From: Lytechinus pictus
Taxonomy: Eukaryota; Echinodermata; Echinoidea; Temnopleuroida; Toxopneustidae
Length of the DNA stretch: 64,000 nt
Direction: 5' to 3'
Assembly: GCF_037042905.1 (NCBI RefSeq)
Contig: NC_087249.1
Location: forward strand, 32,700,401-32,764,400
This document shows positions 43,214-55,328 of this stretch, one piece after another. Made by a program: the position numbers and the translations under genes. Within the stretch, counting starts at the first letter, position 1. Each line of letters opens with the position of its first letter. The notes under the pieces were generated by a model. It was not told the DNA's origin. It did not search any database and was given only the letters and a program-made list of their open reading frames with translations.

Positions 43214-44097
43214 ATAAAGGGGTATTTATCACAAATTCAAAGTTTTTTTTTAGAGGGAATAGAAAAATCAGACAATTAAGTAGATAAGTGAAAGTTTGAA
43301 GAATGTCAGACAAACAATAAGGAAGTTATGAATTCTTAAAAAGTTGTACAATACATAAGGAGAATTCAAATTGGCTGCATTGGTGATTTTATAGTGATGT
43401 ATGGCAAGGATTACTCTTCCATTTACTCTGTTTCTGTTTATGGTAACTCCCGTAGGAACTCGGCAGGACAGCTTTTTGCTGGTAAACGCCAAGCTATATA
43501 ACCAATTACACAGGAAACATTTTACGTCTAAATTAATTAAGCATAGTGGCTGACCTTATAGACGACAGAAATGTCGGGCAAAACGACCAAATTTGAGAAA
43601 ATGGCAGAGCGGGAATTCGAACTCACAACCTTGCGAATATCTGCTCTTATCAGCCACGCTACCTTGGTGAAATAAATGTTTCATTACTGAACTACATGAA
43701 TTTGTATACAGAGTTGTTTTTGTACCCCACCAAGTCAACAGTTTACGAACGTAACATTTAAAGAGTCCAATGTTCTAACCATTAGACGACCTGACCGGTT
43801 AAATACTCCAATACATAAAATGGCAAAAATTTATTTTTAAAGTTTTTACTCCAAATTATATGTTTCTTTCATGGGGACATAATTAACAATGCTACATGCG
43901 TTATATCATGAATACTGCGCCAGGGGGTAGAGACTTAGGAGAAAGCCACAAATCCCTTTTTAATTGAATGGCTTATGGAAAATTGTCCCTATACCACATT
44001 GTCATAATTTGCTTACCCAGTTCCCAATATAGGAATTTCTGTTTTACTTATTTTTACTTCTCTTTCACACATTTTAAGACCAATGTTGGATTCCCCT
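43214..44097. mobile_element. Diverged TTAA foldback carrying a SINE head
   Basis: Right end TTGGATTCCCCT and left AAAGGGGTATTTATCAC resemble the complete element at 60102-60697, as do interior words (CTTAGGAGAAAGCCACAAATC inverted). About 43595-43665 on the minus strand is tRNA-like (GTGAGTTCGAATTCCCGC B box), suggesting a SINE inserted inside. Confidence 0.55.
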
Positions 44098-45540
44098 TTA
44101 TAAACAGGAACAGTAGGCCTACGTGTATATTTCGGGGCCACAGGTAGACGTCATGGTTGGTTGTACTTGGATTTTTAAAATAGACCCTAAAAAAGTAATC
44201 ATCCGTCTATCTCACATGAGGTCTCATAGTCCGTCTCATTTTTTGTCGGGCCCCGCTCCCTCCGTAATCCCTGGTAAATTATATTTTGATGATAAAGTTA
44301 CACGTTTCCAGAGTTTATATTTACCCTTTTTTCTGAATTTGGTAATTTTGATACCCTTTTTACTACACGCGAGCACATAACCCCTTAACGTGAAGACAAC
44401 ATTATAAATGTCGACCCCCCCCCCCGTATATATACTTTACAAGCTTTGTTTTTTAGTGGATCCCCCTCATTTCCATTTAAGCTCTATATTATACTGTTTT
44501 TTCTGGGTTTTTTTTTACGAAGTAAGAATGCCCTTCTGTAAAATTGTACTTGATTTGTATTACTTTATATTACTTTGTATTATGTTTTGAATGGAAATGA
44601 AATAAAAGAATTGAATTGAATTGAATATCCCATATTTCAGAGATCGTTGTATTGTCAATCGAAAGAGAAAACCCCTATACTAGCTAGTGTCATCACTACT
44701 TCCGAATCAAGATATTGCCCATCTTAAGCATTATTTAATCAGAGATTTACTACTGCATTTCTGGCGTCTCGTCTTTTTAGTACATATAAACATGATAAAA
44801 AGAGTATTATACGGTATATCTTCCAATTTAAAATATATGAGAGACTATTGTGTCCCTGTCTTCTATTCATGGTGGAAATTTTCTTCCCTATACAAGCCCA
44901 CATGGTATACTAGATTTTCATTTATATTCTTGACCCATTCGATTCGTGTCTTACGGCTTTGTTGCTCTCATGATGAAAAAATAGGCCTCAAAACAACTAT
45001 TCCCAACATTAATTTGCTATCCTTTCTTCTGAGAAGGATCAAGATTCCGCGAGATAAGAAAACTTTGACCACGCCTACCAGTTTCGTATGCTTTACTACC
45101 CCGTTATGATTGAATGAATAAAAATGACGGTTTGGGAGAAAATGCGTAATCTGTAGGGGAGGGGGTTCTGATAAATCTTTATTGTAAACAATCCCTACAA
45201 AATAGTCCCAACATCAATTTGATTTTGATAAGTTAAATAACCCGAAACATAGAATAAAAATATGAATTAAGAGTGTGTCACGTTGTAGTCTCTATATTTT
45301 GCGTACATATCACCAGTGTTGTGCTAGAATCTTAGTGAGATTGTGAGATTAGTATAACTTTCTTTTCATATCAGTTCTCAGGGACGGCGGCGGAATAGGG
45401 GAGGACGTCTCAAATGTGACGTCATCGATTTTTTTTTCCAATGGATTTCAATACGGATTGACCAACGGAATTGAAGTTTCGACCCAAACCTACTGGTATA
45501 TTCTTACCAATAAATTGGTTTATGTTGACCATTTTTGTGG
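44098..45540. other. Intergenic between the two ARS genes, nothing definite
   Basis: C-run at 44417-44425 and several T-rich stretches; GAATTGAATTGAATTGAATA at about 44609 is a short tandem repeat. No supported gene, RNA or element ends. Confidence 0.4.
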
Positions 45541-45637
45541 GTCCGACACAGGGCCCTGGGAACGATTTTTTTAATTGGCAGGGGGTGCTGATGTAAATTT
45601 TGACAAGCAAAAAAAAAAGGGTTCACTGCAAAATTAA

Positions 45638-46214
45638 AGGAGAATGAAACCTTTGAAACCATATCAAAGAAAAAAATCAAAGAAACATATTGTTGAAAGT
45701 TTGAGGAAGATTGAATGAATAATAAGAAAGTTATGAGCATTTGAATATTGAGATCACTAATGCCATGTAGATCCTCCCATTGGCAATGCGACCAAGATCT
45801 GTGATGTCACACACGTACAACTCCCTCATTACTTTAGTACTTATTTCACTTTATATTCTCACTTTTATAGAGTATATCACAAGGTGAGGTGTTCTCTTTA
45901 TGAGAGGACAAGTACAGAGGTTCCACAACATTATATCATTGATGAATCGTTTGTCATATGATTAGAATGAGCAAAAAGAGATGTTTTTGGGGTATATTTT
46001 CAGTGTCCAAAAGGGGAGAGTTGTTCATCTGTGACATCATAGATCTTGGTCGCATTGCCAATGGGAGGATCTCCATAGCATTAGTGATCTTGACATTCAA
46101 ATGCTCATAACTCTTCTATTGCTAGTCCTATTTTACTCAAACTTTTGTTGATCGTATTCTTTTATTTTTTCTGCTTTCACAAAAGCTAAGTTGCTCCAAG
46201 AGTTTCATTCTCCT
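45638..46214. mobile_element. TTAA foldback (577 bp) nested in the hAT-like element
   Basis: TTAA flanks both sides (45634-45637, 46215-46218). Ends AGGAGAATGAAAC and GTTTCATTCTCCT are inverted. It shares the interior AATAAGAAAGTTATGA with the other TTAA families. Confidence 0.85.
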
Positions 46215-46346
46215 TTAAGGTAATTTCGGTCTCGAGAAATTTGAAAAGCAAAAAAAAAAAAAAGGTTTCACTACTAATATAGTTCATTTTGGTTACATTT
46301 CTCAATTCTTTAACCCCTACCAGAATTCCTAGGGGGTACCGCCTAT

Positions 46347-48991
46347 CAGTGTTGTAGTCAAGGCTCAAACCTCCAAGGCCAAGGCTTCAATACATAATGC
46401 CGAGGCCAAGGCATGGAAACCCAAGGCCAAGGCCTGAAAACCTCAAGGCCAAGGCCAAGGCATTTCAAACTTTCAATATATGGAACAATGAGACAACAAT
46501 GGTTAGGCGGCAGACACGACACACAGGGCAAAATGTATAAAAGTTGTGAGCGAGCGAAAATTTTGACCCTTGTACTTGTAAACAAAAATAATTTCATGAT
46601 AGACTTAGACATAGTATTAAAATAATAATATACATGTAGTTACCTTTGTACATTTAATACATTATTTTTCTAGGCGATTTGCAATAATTATTATTACCAC
46701 GGTCATCTGATCCTGGCATGCCTATTCTCAACGTATGTCTTTCTCCACTCCCTGGGACAGGGGAGGCAGAACTTTTTTTTTTGGGGGGGGGGTCAAAGCA
46801 AAAAAATGCACTTATAAGTCAAAATGAAAGCATTTTTGAAGAGATTTCTAATTGATAAGACAGATATAAGTCAAAATGAAAGCCTTTTTGAAGAGATTTC
46901 TAATTGATAAGACAGATATTTTGATTTAAGCTTTACTTTTTGCGAGAAAGCATAGCGAGCAAGCGGTTTTGAAAAAAAAATCAATTCTGAAGTTGTAAAA
47001 CTCGATTTTCGGTCAATTATGGCCCTAATCACTGTTAAAAGGGCATCCTTGCGAGATGTTGCCAGCACGAATCACGAGCTCAAACTTCTGGACATTTCGT
47101 GTAATAAGGAAATGAAAATTAAATATTTCGAGCTGTTTTTGTAATCATGAAAAAGATATGCATCTTACTAAAGAATTAACGCGAACGCGAATCGCGAGCT
47201 GAAATTTTACTGACCAGAAAAGGAAGCTGTTCTGGACTGCATTTAGTGACTCATAAATAGGATACATAACTCACCAATAAAAATTTGTGATATTCTAACC
47301 TGAAAACTGGACATTCTACGCATTTTTTTTTTGTAAATGGGAACAGAATGAGTACCTTATTTATGCGACCGCGATCGAAAATTTTGTGATTTTCGAATCT
47401 AACATGTATTATGTTTTACGAAAAAAAGGTATTTCTTCTTGAAAAAGGGCATCTTCGATTTTGGAAAACGGGCATTTTTTTCCTACAGAAAATTTTTCAG
47501 GGGGGGGGGGCAAGAGAGCACAAAGCGCAAGTTGAAATTTTCAAAAGCTGACCTGAAAATGAGTAATTTTTGGGACTCTTGTCAGTTTTCATGGTTTTTT
47601 CTGCTTACAACCAGTACTAAATTTCAATTCTCTTTTCTTGTATCTTCTACACTTAATTTACCTCAAAAACCGGAATAAAAAATACTAAAAAAAATAAAGT
47701 TATGTTCAAAAGGATATAAAATAAACGGGGCACACCCCATACCGTTAGTTGGGGGAGGTTAAATCTTAATTATTTCTTAAAACAATAAAATAGAGTTTTC
47801 TATGAAACCACACTGACACAAAAGCAAATATTTTGTTTGTTTCCTTGAAACTGTAATGAAATGAAATTCACTGTTGAACCATATGTTTAAAAATAAGTAA
47901 CCTTTTTTTTACTCTGTTTTGTCAATCTGAGACACTTGACCCTCCCCCCCAAAAAGAAAAAATATATATACAATTCAATTAGATGTATTGCCTATCAACA
48001 TATTAATTGATTTAGCAGTATATTCTGCCAAACCAGCTCCCCCTTCTCTCTATCTCTCTTCCCATTCTTCTGTCTCATCTGTTTAAAAAATATCAGACCC
48101 CCTCCCCAGAAAAAAAAACGAGAGAGACAAGAAGTTCCACCACCAAGAATAAACTTATAAAAGGAAAGGATTTAAATGTGATATCATTTTCTTAACATAT
48201 TGTCACAATCTATCACAAAATTAGCTTTTCTTATAGTAAGAAGGTGAAAATTTTGCTCGCTTGCTCCCTTCAACTGCTTTCAAATTTTTTGGGGCAGAAA
48301 TTTTGCTCTATATGCCATGCTTGGCCCCTCGAAATTTTTGGCTCATCATGCCATTGACATAGCCCATTTGGAAATTACAAAATTGAAGACTGTGTTCAAG
48401 TTTACCAAATCTTTTCAGAAAATCATTAAGACTTAAAACATTCTTGTTGGTCAAAGAAAATAATACAAGGAAAATGCTAATGGAATAGAAATCAACCTTG
48501 TTATCATTCTTTAGAGTTACATGTAGCTATTCTTAAAATATGAAAATTGTTGTCAAAATTGCAGTCAGATCTGTCAGAAATATTCCTGTCATAAAATCAC
48601 TATATTCTTTATCATTATTATTGATTTTGCCATTATCATAATTTTTAAACAACATATTACCAATAAATAATGTTATTTTTCATCACTCTGTTTTCTTTGT
48701 TACATAATTATGTGATGATAATTCTTGATAATGGTGATAATTTAAATTGATGGCACTGCTATTAAAGTACACCTACTACTGCTACTGCTACTGCTGACTG
48801 GTAGTATTGACCATTAGTGTCATTAGATACATGTACAAGTACAAGATACAAAATGCCTTAAAAAAGCCTTGAAAATGCCTTAAAATTTCAAGGCTCAAAA
48901 TCCTCAAGGCCAAGGCTTGAATGTTCAATGCCAAGGCTTTTAAAAAGTAGGCCTTAAGGCCAAGGCCGAGCATCAAGGCACCACAACACTG
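46347..48991. mobile_element. hAT-like element (2,645 bp) with subterminal GCCAAGG arrays
   Basis: The ends CAGTGTTGTAGTCAAGGC and CACCACAACACTG are inverted, flanked by a perfect 8-bp duplication CCGCCTAT (46339-46346, 48992-48999). Both subterminal regions (about 46360-46465 and 48850-48985) are packed with AAGGCCAAGGC-type repeats, as hAT transposase-binding repeats are. No transposase recognised. Confidence 0.88.
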
Positions 48992-49694
48992 CCGCCTATG
49001 TATAGAGAATAATACACGCAGCACCCCCAAAGGAAAATTGGGGGGGGGGGTGCTTCAGCACCTCCTGCAAACCGGCCCGCTTCCCAGGGTCATGGTCGGA
49101 CACAATTCAGCAACACATTTGGCAATTTGACCAATCATTTTCAAAACACTTAAATGTTTCTAGATTTGCACGACCAAGATCTCTCTTTTCTCATTCTATC
49201 TTTCTTCCCATTTCTCCCGCTTTTTCACTTCTTGAAAAATAATGGGGGTAGTCAGCGCCTGCCACCCCCCCCCCCCTGAGGCACTGTCCCTTATATTTTT
49301 TCTCTCTATTGAGCCAGTTATTATAGAGCAGGGAACTCGCACTTCCTTGATAGGAGTGGACAGGATTGTTGATGTACTGTACAACAACGAAAAATACCTT
49401 ACGGGGAGTCTGCAGGCACAGACCCTGATTGAAACTTTGATCAACAAGTTGGTCTCCACGCAAAGACCAGAACATACAAAGCATGCTGTTTCAATTCAAC
49501 GAGAGGGCCTTATACACAAGGCATAATAGGCTGCACATTCAGGCCCTTAACTCGGGCGAAGGGTTTCCACAGCAGACAAACTTACTGGCGTCATCATGAT
49601 TTTTGTTTTGTTGTGTTTAGCAGTCTGATAGACCACAATGGTAATCGCGTTTTAAGTGATGAAGTGGCTTCTTTAACCACATCATGCCATTTAA

Positions 49695-50276
49695 AGCGAT
49701 GGTCCGGGCTGAAAGTATTAATAGCTTAACAAATAGAGTAGAATTCACTGAGCAAAATGCCGAAAATTTCATCAAAATCGGGTAACAAATAACAAAGTTA
49801 TTGAATTTTAAAGTTTAGCAATATTTTGTGAAAACAGTCGTCATGAATATTCATTAGGTGGGCTGATGATGTCACATCTCCACTTGTTCTTTTGTATTTT
49901 ATTATATGAAATTAGGTTTATTCAATTTTTTTCCTCCAAGAACTTGACAAATTGGATTGACAATTGATTTAGTGCATTAGATATTTATTGCTGCAACTTA
50001 TTGCATTATAAGAGAGACATATTATTCACACAAGTATGAAATAATGAAAAAAATATGATTTTATGTAATAACATAAGAAAACGGAAAGTGGAGATGTGAC
50101 ATCATCAGCCCATCTAATGAATATTCATGACGACTGTTTTCACAAAATATTGCTAAACTTTAAACTTCAATAACTTTATTATTTGTTATCCGATTTTGAT
50201 GAAATTTTCGGCATTATGCTCAGTGAATTCTACTCTATGTATTAAGATGTAAATATTTTCAGCCCGGACCATTCCT
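49695..50276. mobile_element. TTAA foldback element (582 bp)
   Basis: TTAA at 49691-49694 and 50277-50280. Inverted ends AGCGATGGTCCGGGCTGAAA and TCAGCCCGGACCATTCCT, and nearly full-length palindromy (GTGGAGATGTGACATCATCAG inverted). Separate TIR family from 8977 but the same interior style. Confidence 0.85.
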
Positions 50277-50280
50277 TTAA

Positions 50281-51238
50281 GTATATCACCTATAGTGCAC
50301 AAGAGGAAGGAGAGGAAAGGGAGGAGAGAGAATGAGCAATCTAATTCATTTCATTCACCGTAAACCACATCAGCGATTAATTCATTTTGGTTCTAGAAAT
50401 ATATAAACGGAAGATTATCTCCCTGTTCTCTTATTGTCTTTCTCCTTCTTTTTCTTCTTCTCTTCTCTTCTTCTTCTACTTCTTCTTGTTCTCCTTCTTC
50501 TTCTCCTTGTTCTTGTAGTTCCTCGTCTTCACTTCTTTTTCTAGTTGCTATATTTGTCCTTGTTGGTCTTCCTCTCCTTCGTTCATCCATTCATTAATCT
50601 CACTTTATCTTAAGTTAATGCTTGTCGGAATCTTAAAAAAAAGGTTGAAAACAAGTTGATCAAAAGCGAGATCATCGCCGAGGTCTTTTTATGTTCATCC
50701 ACTCGCTTTTTTTCTTCAGTTCTACACTATAATTTGAGCATGTCTTATTATTCCGTTTTCTTTTTTTCCACTTGTCGCATTTCACTCTTACATAACACGT
50801 TTTTTTTTTCTTTATTATCAAGAAAAGTGGGATATCATTCCAGAATAGGTGATTGTGGTCGAAAACCATCTCAAGCTCTTTAGACCATGACTGCGTCGAA
50901 TTCTTTTGGTTCGAATGACTGTCTGACTATTTGTATATTTTATTTTAATTCATTTTGGCTAGGAGAAAATGCAGATAATCTCCTGTTGATTTTGAGAGTT
51001 AGTAGTTTGTAATTTTATATTATTTTCTTATATTATTTGTTTATTTTGGTAGATTTGTACTCCTTGTCACGAACTACGTACCACCTATTATCATTATTAT
51101 TGCATTTTTTTTGGTTCGATCTCAGCAAACTTTTTCCAGGTCAAGATAGCAACGAGGTGCATTTGTTTTGTCCCGCGGAAGCCCTACTTAACATACGTGG
51201 GTCACATGACACATTATAATCTGCCACAGTTCAGATGG
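50281..51238. other. Intergenic, nothing definite
   Basis: GAGGAAGGAGAGG-type purine run at about 50300 and a CTT-rich tract at 50430-50590. No supported gene. Confidence 0.4.
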
Positions 51239-51252
51239 TGGGTACAATATAT

Positions 51253-51374
<122 letters not shown>

Positions 51375-51447
51375 TTATATAAAACGTAAGATCGATCGGG
51401 TCCGTTGTAAAATCATCTTATCGATAGAACTAAATTCCTGTATTAGA

Positions 51448-51521
51448 GGTGCCGTGGCCGAGTGGTCTAAGGGGCCTGTCTATACATGGAAAGTCCGGGG
51501 TTCGATCCCGGCCGTGGCACC
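51448..51521 (+). tRNA. tRNA-like SINE head (Leu/Ser-type D arm), probably a pseudogene
   Basis: GTGGCCGAGTGGTCTAAGG (A box) and GGGGTTCGATCCC (B box, perfect CCGGG/CCCGG T stem) are bracketed by GGTGCC...GGCACC. The anticodon arm does not pair well and three extra bases precede the acceptor strand, so it is not a canonical tRNA. A related broken copy is at 57840-57910. Confidence 0.45.
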
Positions 51522-51569
51522 TATGCCCGTGAACTAGGCATTTAATCTACAATATTCCAAGATAGAAGA

Positions 51570-52622
51570 GGCATAACCTTGTTTTTTCATATATACCATA
51601 TTTTTTATGGTTTCTTGTCAATTCGAGGGTGCTGATTACGAATCTGAATGATGCCACTCGTGTAACCTTGCATTTTATATTGGAACATGCAGGCTATCGC
51701 GCATGTTTTAGATTTAGACCTAGAATCTGGGCATTCTGAATACATTTGTTTAATGGAACTTTATTGAATACACGAAGACAATAGGAACTTGGCAAATCAA
51801 ACAATGTGACCACGCAGCATGAGCTTGAAATGGTGATATGTAGACCATAAAACATACATTTTACAGAGCACTTAAATTTGTAAATGAAAAAAAAAGCTCG
51901 ATGTCCGAGCTAAAATATGTTTTGTGTATTGACTTCAAAACGTGCTCCATGTCAGCTCCATATCAGCCTATTGAGCAAGATATGAATCTCATCGAACAAG
52001 CTATTCTGGCACGAAGCGCAAGCAAAAATTTTATATAGTAACATGAAAGATTTGTTGGGTTTTTTTTTTGCAAGTCTTCCCCTCACATTATTTCATTCAC
52101 TCGTCTTCCTCCTTTATTTTCCTCTTCTTTTTTCTTCTGTCTTTCTCCTTCTTTTCCTTTTTCTTTTCTTCTTTCTCTGTTTTTTTCTTTTTTTGCTCTG
52201 CCAATTTTTTTCAGGGGGGGGGGGCACCTGGGGGCACACCAAATCTCTCACTAAAAATCACAATTACTTGCATTTAGTGCTCACTTTTGTGAAATTTAGT
52301 TTTCCCTATTCATATTGTACACAACATAGAATACAGGGGTCTATGGCGGCCATTTTGAATATCTAGAAAATATTTTTTGTCAAAAATCGTTTTTTAGATA
52401 GTATTTTACTCCTGCAACACAAAAACATTTTATAACCAATGTGCGGGCAATTTTATGATTTTCATAGGTATAATTTGCATATTTTGGCGGCCATATTGGA
52501 TTTTGCCCATTTTCGGAAAATGCTCAAGGTTACACAAGTGGCATCATTCAGATTCGATTCGTAATCAGCTCCCTCGAATTGACAAGAAACCATTAACAAA
52601 TTATACGAAAAAACAAGGTTTG
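51570..52622. mobile_element. About 1.05-kb inverted-repeat element
   Basis: The left arm (about 51575-51672: CCTTGTTTTTTC, TGGTTTCTTGTCAATTCGAG, CTGATTACGAATC) is repeated inverted at about 52524-52620. A T/C-rich tract and a G-run (52090-52230) lie between the arms, with an apparent hAT-like fragment ending in GGGGGGGGGGCACC. Confidence 0.65.
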
Positions 52623-52657
52623 GTCAGTTTTCTATGGGGCCTATCCTGGACTACAAT

Positions 52658-52796
52658 CAGTGGCGTACCTAGGATTTTCCACAGGGGGGGCAAAACCGTC
52701 CGCCAAAAAATTTGACAAGCAAAAAAAAAAAAAAAAAAAAAAAAAAGAAGGTCTTCGATCATAAATAAAGGATTTCGTACCAGAAAAAAATTGACA

Positions 52797-52827
<31 letters not shown>

Positions 52828-53083
52828 GGTCTTCGATCACAAATAAAGGATTTCGTACCATAAAAAAATTGACAAGCAAAAGAAAAAAAAAAGAAAAAAA
52901 AAAAAAAAAAAAAAAAAAAAGGTCTTTAAGCTCGTCAGGGGGTTGAAGGTCTTAAAGCTCGTCAGGGGGGGCAAAAAAGGTTTTTCAAGCCCGTCAGGGG
53001 GGGCAAAGATACGTTTTTGCATGGTTTTGACTCGTCAGGGGGGCAGAGTGCCCCCCCTGCCCCCCCCCGTAGGTACGCTAGTG
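52658..53083. mobile_element. hAT-like non-autonomous element (426 bp)
   Basis: The ends CAGTGGCGTACCTA and TAGGTACGCTAGTG are inverted and flanked by a perfect 8-bp duplication ACTACAAT (52650-52657, 53084-53091). The interior has three poly-A/GGTCTTCGAT units of about 75 bp and G-rich repeats (GCTCGTCAGGGGG). Confidence 0.92.
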
Positions 53084-53091
53084 ACTACAAT

Positions 53092-54010
53092 GCTCTTTTA
53101 TCGTGCTTTCAAATAAGTGGAAATGCTATATGCATTATTGATAACTAATTGTGCACTTGTTTAAAAAAATCGAGACACGTTGAACACCAACTTTGTTGGC
53201 TCAGTCTGTGTCTATCTAAGGATGTTATTAAACCTAGAGGCCAACATCTGTACATGGTACCTTTTAAAGCTAATGATATGGATATTCATGAAGTTCATCA
53301 TCCAACTGTTCCGATAGTTGTGTCATTGAGCCTGGGATAATTAAAACAAAAACACGACTCATCTTTTTAATGTGTCAGACACAGCGTTGACACGGTATTA
53401 TGAACCCCAAAAATGCGACATTCCAGATCAATGTGAGCTTCTTGACATTCGAAATACGGAACCTCTGTAATGAGGGATATTTTATGCAGGCTTTGGTTTT
53501 AGAACATAGTTTCCTAGAAGGGGGCCGCTCTATGGTGTAACCCTTCTTAATCCCCTCTAATTAATGTTTTGAAAACCAACCATATTAAACAGAAATGTAA
53601 ATAAATCAACACAAAAATTGGCCTTTGTAATTAAATTCGATTCATAATCATAATGCAAACGTTCATGTACAAACATTGTGTATAGTCGACCCCTCGAAAA
53701 AAAACTCAATCTATTATTGGAAATAAAAATAACTCATGAATACTCTCTCCAACACCAGGATTTAATAAGCTTAATCGGCATGTTCACTTATGTGGAAGAC
53801 TTAGTGATTATTGATTAGTGACTATTGATTCTGGATTAAGCTGTGATCCACAACTCTTCTGTTAAATAAACGCGACAAATATCGGATGTATGGACCCCTT
53901 TAATTTGTTAAGGGAATATTTCCCAGAACCCCGAAAAGACTTAAGTCGCTCGCCCACTTGTTTCTTACTTAAAGAGGGAGAACTTGATAATATAACATTT
54001 GGATTATAAA
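53092..54010. other. Intergenic, nothing definite
   Basis: AT-rich, single-copy-looking sequence without a supported gene or element ends. Confidence 0.4.
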
Positions 54011-54162
54011 ACCTCAGTCTTATTTGATCTACGGCGGCCGTACGGCGAGTCGAAAACAGCCGTTTTATTCATTTTTTATTCAGAACACCTAGTATGTAGC
54101 TATTAAAATATGGCTGTTTTCGACTCGCGGTACGGTTGCCGTAGAGCAAATGTGACTGAGGT
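54011..54162. mobile_element. 152-bp foldback MITE
   Basis: The ends ACCTCAGTC and GACTGAGGT are inverted, as are ATTTGATCTACGGCG / GCCGTAGAGCAAAT and GCGAGTCGAAAACAGCC / GGCTGTTTTCGACTCGC. A short possible duplication ATAA lies at the flanks. Confidence 0.7.
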
Positions 54163-54890
54163 ATAATGTATGAAGTTATTAAGAACATCTTAGTGAAATT
54201 TCTGGGGAAATGGGACAATTAAAAAAAATCATGTCTTGGATATAACATCGTATTATCGAAAACAATTTTTATTATTGACAAATTGGCAATGTGGTTTTTA
54301 AGAAAATCATGTAATGTTATTCTGGATGTCGCAAAACCCTTTCCCTGTTTGCAGAAATTAAAAAAGGAAGCAAATGTCAGTATCATTAAAGTCCCTTTTC
54401 TTGTAAATGAGGTACAATAGAACTTATCACTTGAGAGATGGTTCGGTTAGCTCTGACGAGAACTTTTCATACTTGTATATAATTTAGCATGCAATGATGT
54501 GTGAATTCCATTTGATCTTGCGATTCTTCTTAAACATGTTTAATTCATATCCTACTCAATTTAAGTAACTATTGCATAATTTTCATTGATTTAGTCAAAT
54601 GCGATTTTTTTTTAATTTCACCAACGAAATAAGTGCCTTGTGATTTACTTGATCTCATCTTTTTGAACATGTTTTTGATGGAAATGTAATTTTATCTGAC
54701 AATAGATTGGATTAAGTTATGGGTTTTATATGAAAATCATAGTGGCCTTTAAATCAAAATAAGCGGATTAAACCGACCAGCGAAAGTTATTCACTTCACA
54801 AAATGACCAGACAACCCATTAAAATGATCCATTGCGTTGAGGTTAGTAGAGCTTGAGATTATCGAGTGGTTCTTCGTTTGATGGGACTTC

Positions 54891-54928
54891 ATAAAACGCC
54901 CTTCTCGAGTGTTGGATTCATCACATCG
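54891..54928 (+). promoter_or_regulatory. Core promoter of arylsulfatase gene 2
   Basis: ATAAAACGCC (54891-54900) acts as a TATA-like box, followed by TTCATCACATCG (54917-54928), nearly the same word as at the presumed start site of gene 1. The ATG is about 45-50 nt downstream at 54968. Confidence 0.5.
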
Positions 54929-54967
54929 TTGCATTCTCCCGTTAGAAGAAGACGAAGGTGAAACGAG

Positions 54968-55328
54968 ATGGCGCGAATGTTTCTTGGAAGTGTTCTCCTT
55001 GTAGTTCTTGGACTGGCGGCAGGTCAAGACAGCCCGTCCCCCGATGCTCTAGCAGCCTTGCTCGCTCAACTTCAAGCTGGTGGCAGCGGGGATGGCTCTG
55101 ATCTCCTTCATCTTCTGGGACAGACTGGGCAGCACAGAGAAGCGTTGACACAGCCGAATGTCATCCTCTTCATCGCTGATGACATGGGAGTCGGTGACCT
55201 GTCCGTCTATGGTCACCCCACCCAGGAGCCAGGCTTCATCGATCAGTTGGCTAACCAGGGAATGAGGTTCACCAACGGATATGTTGGAGACTCGGTATGC
55301 ACTCCAAGCAGGTCCGCCATAGTTACAG
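54968..55328 (+). CDS. ARS: ARS gene 2 exon 1
   Basis: 361 nt. Encodes residues 1-120 plus one base: signal peptide, linker, [13 protein letters not shown] and [12 protein letters not shown]. The donor ACAG|GTAGGA splits the signature Gly exactly as in gene 1. Confidence 0.94.

Larger units (their letters stand above)
45549..49094. mobile_element. hAT-like element (3,546 bp) hosting two nested insertions
   Basis: Ends CAGGGCCCTGGGAACG and CGCTTCCCAGGGTCATG are roughly inverted, flanked by GTCCGACA (45541-45548) and GTCGGACA (49095-49102), an 8-bp duplication with one change. Removing the insertions 45638-46214 and 46347-48991 leaves a roughly 320-bp G-rich element like the solo end at 38310-38417. 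Confidence 0.75.

Noticed and set aside
51448..51521. Functional tRNA-Leu/Ser gene
   Set aside because: The anticodon arm does not pair, spacing to the acceptor strand is wrong, and a second decayed copy exists. A SINE head is more likely.
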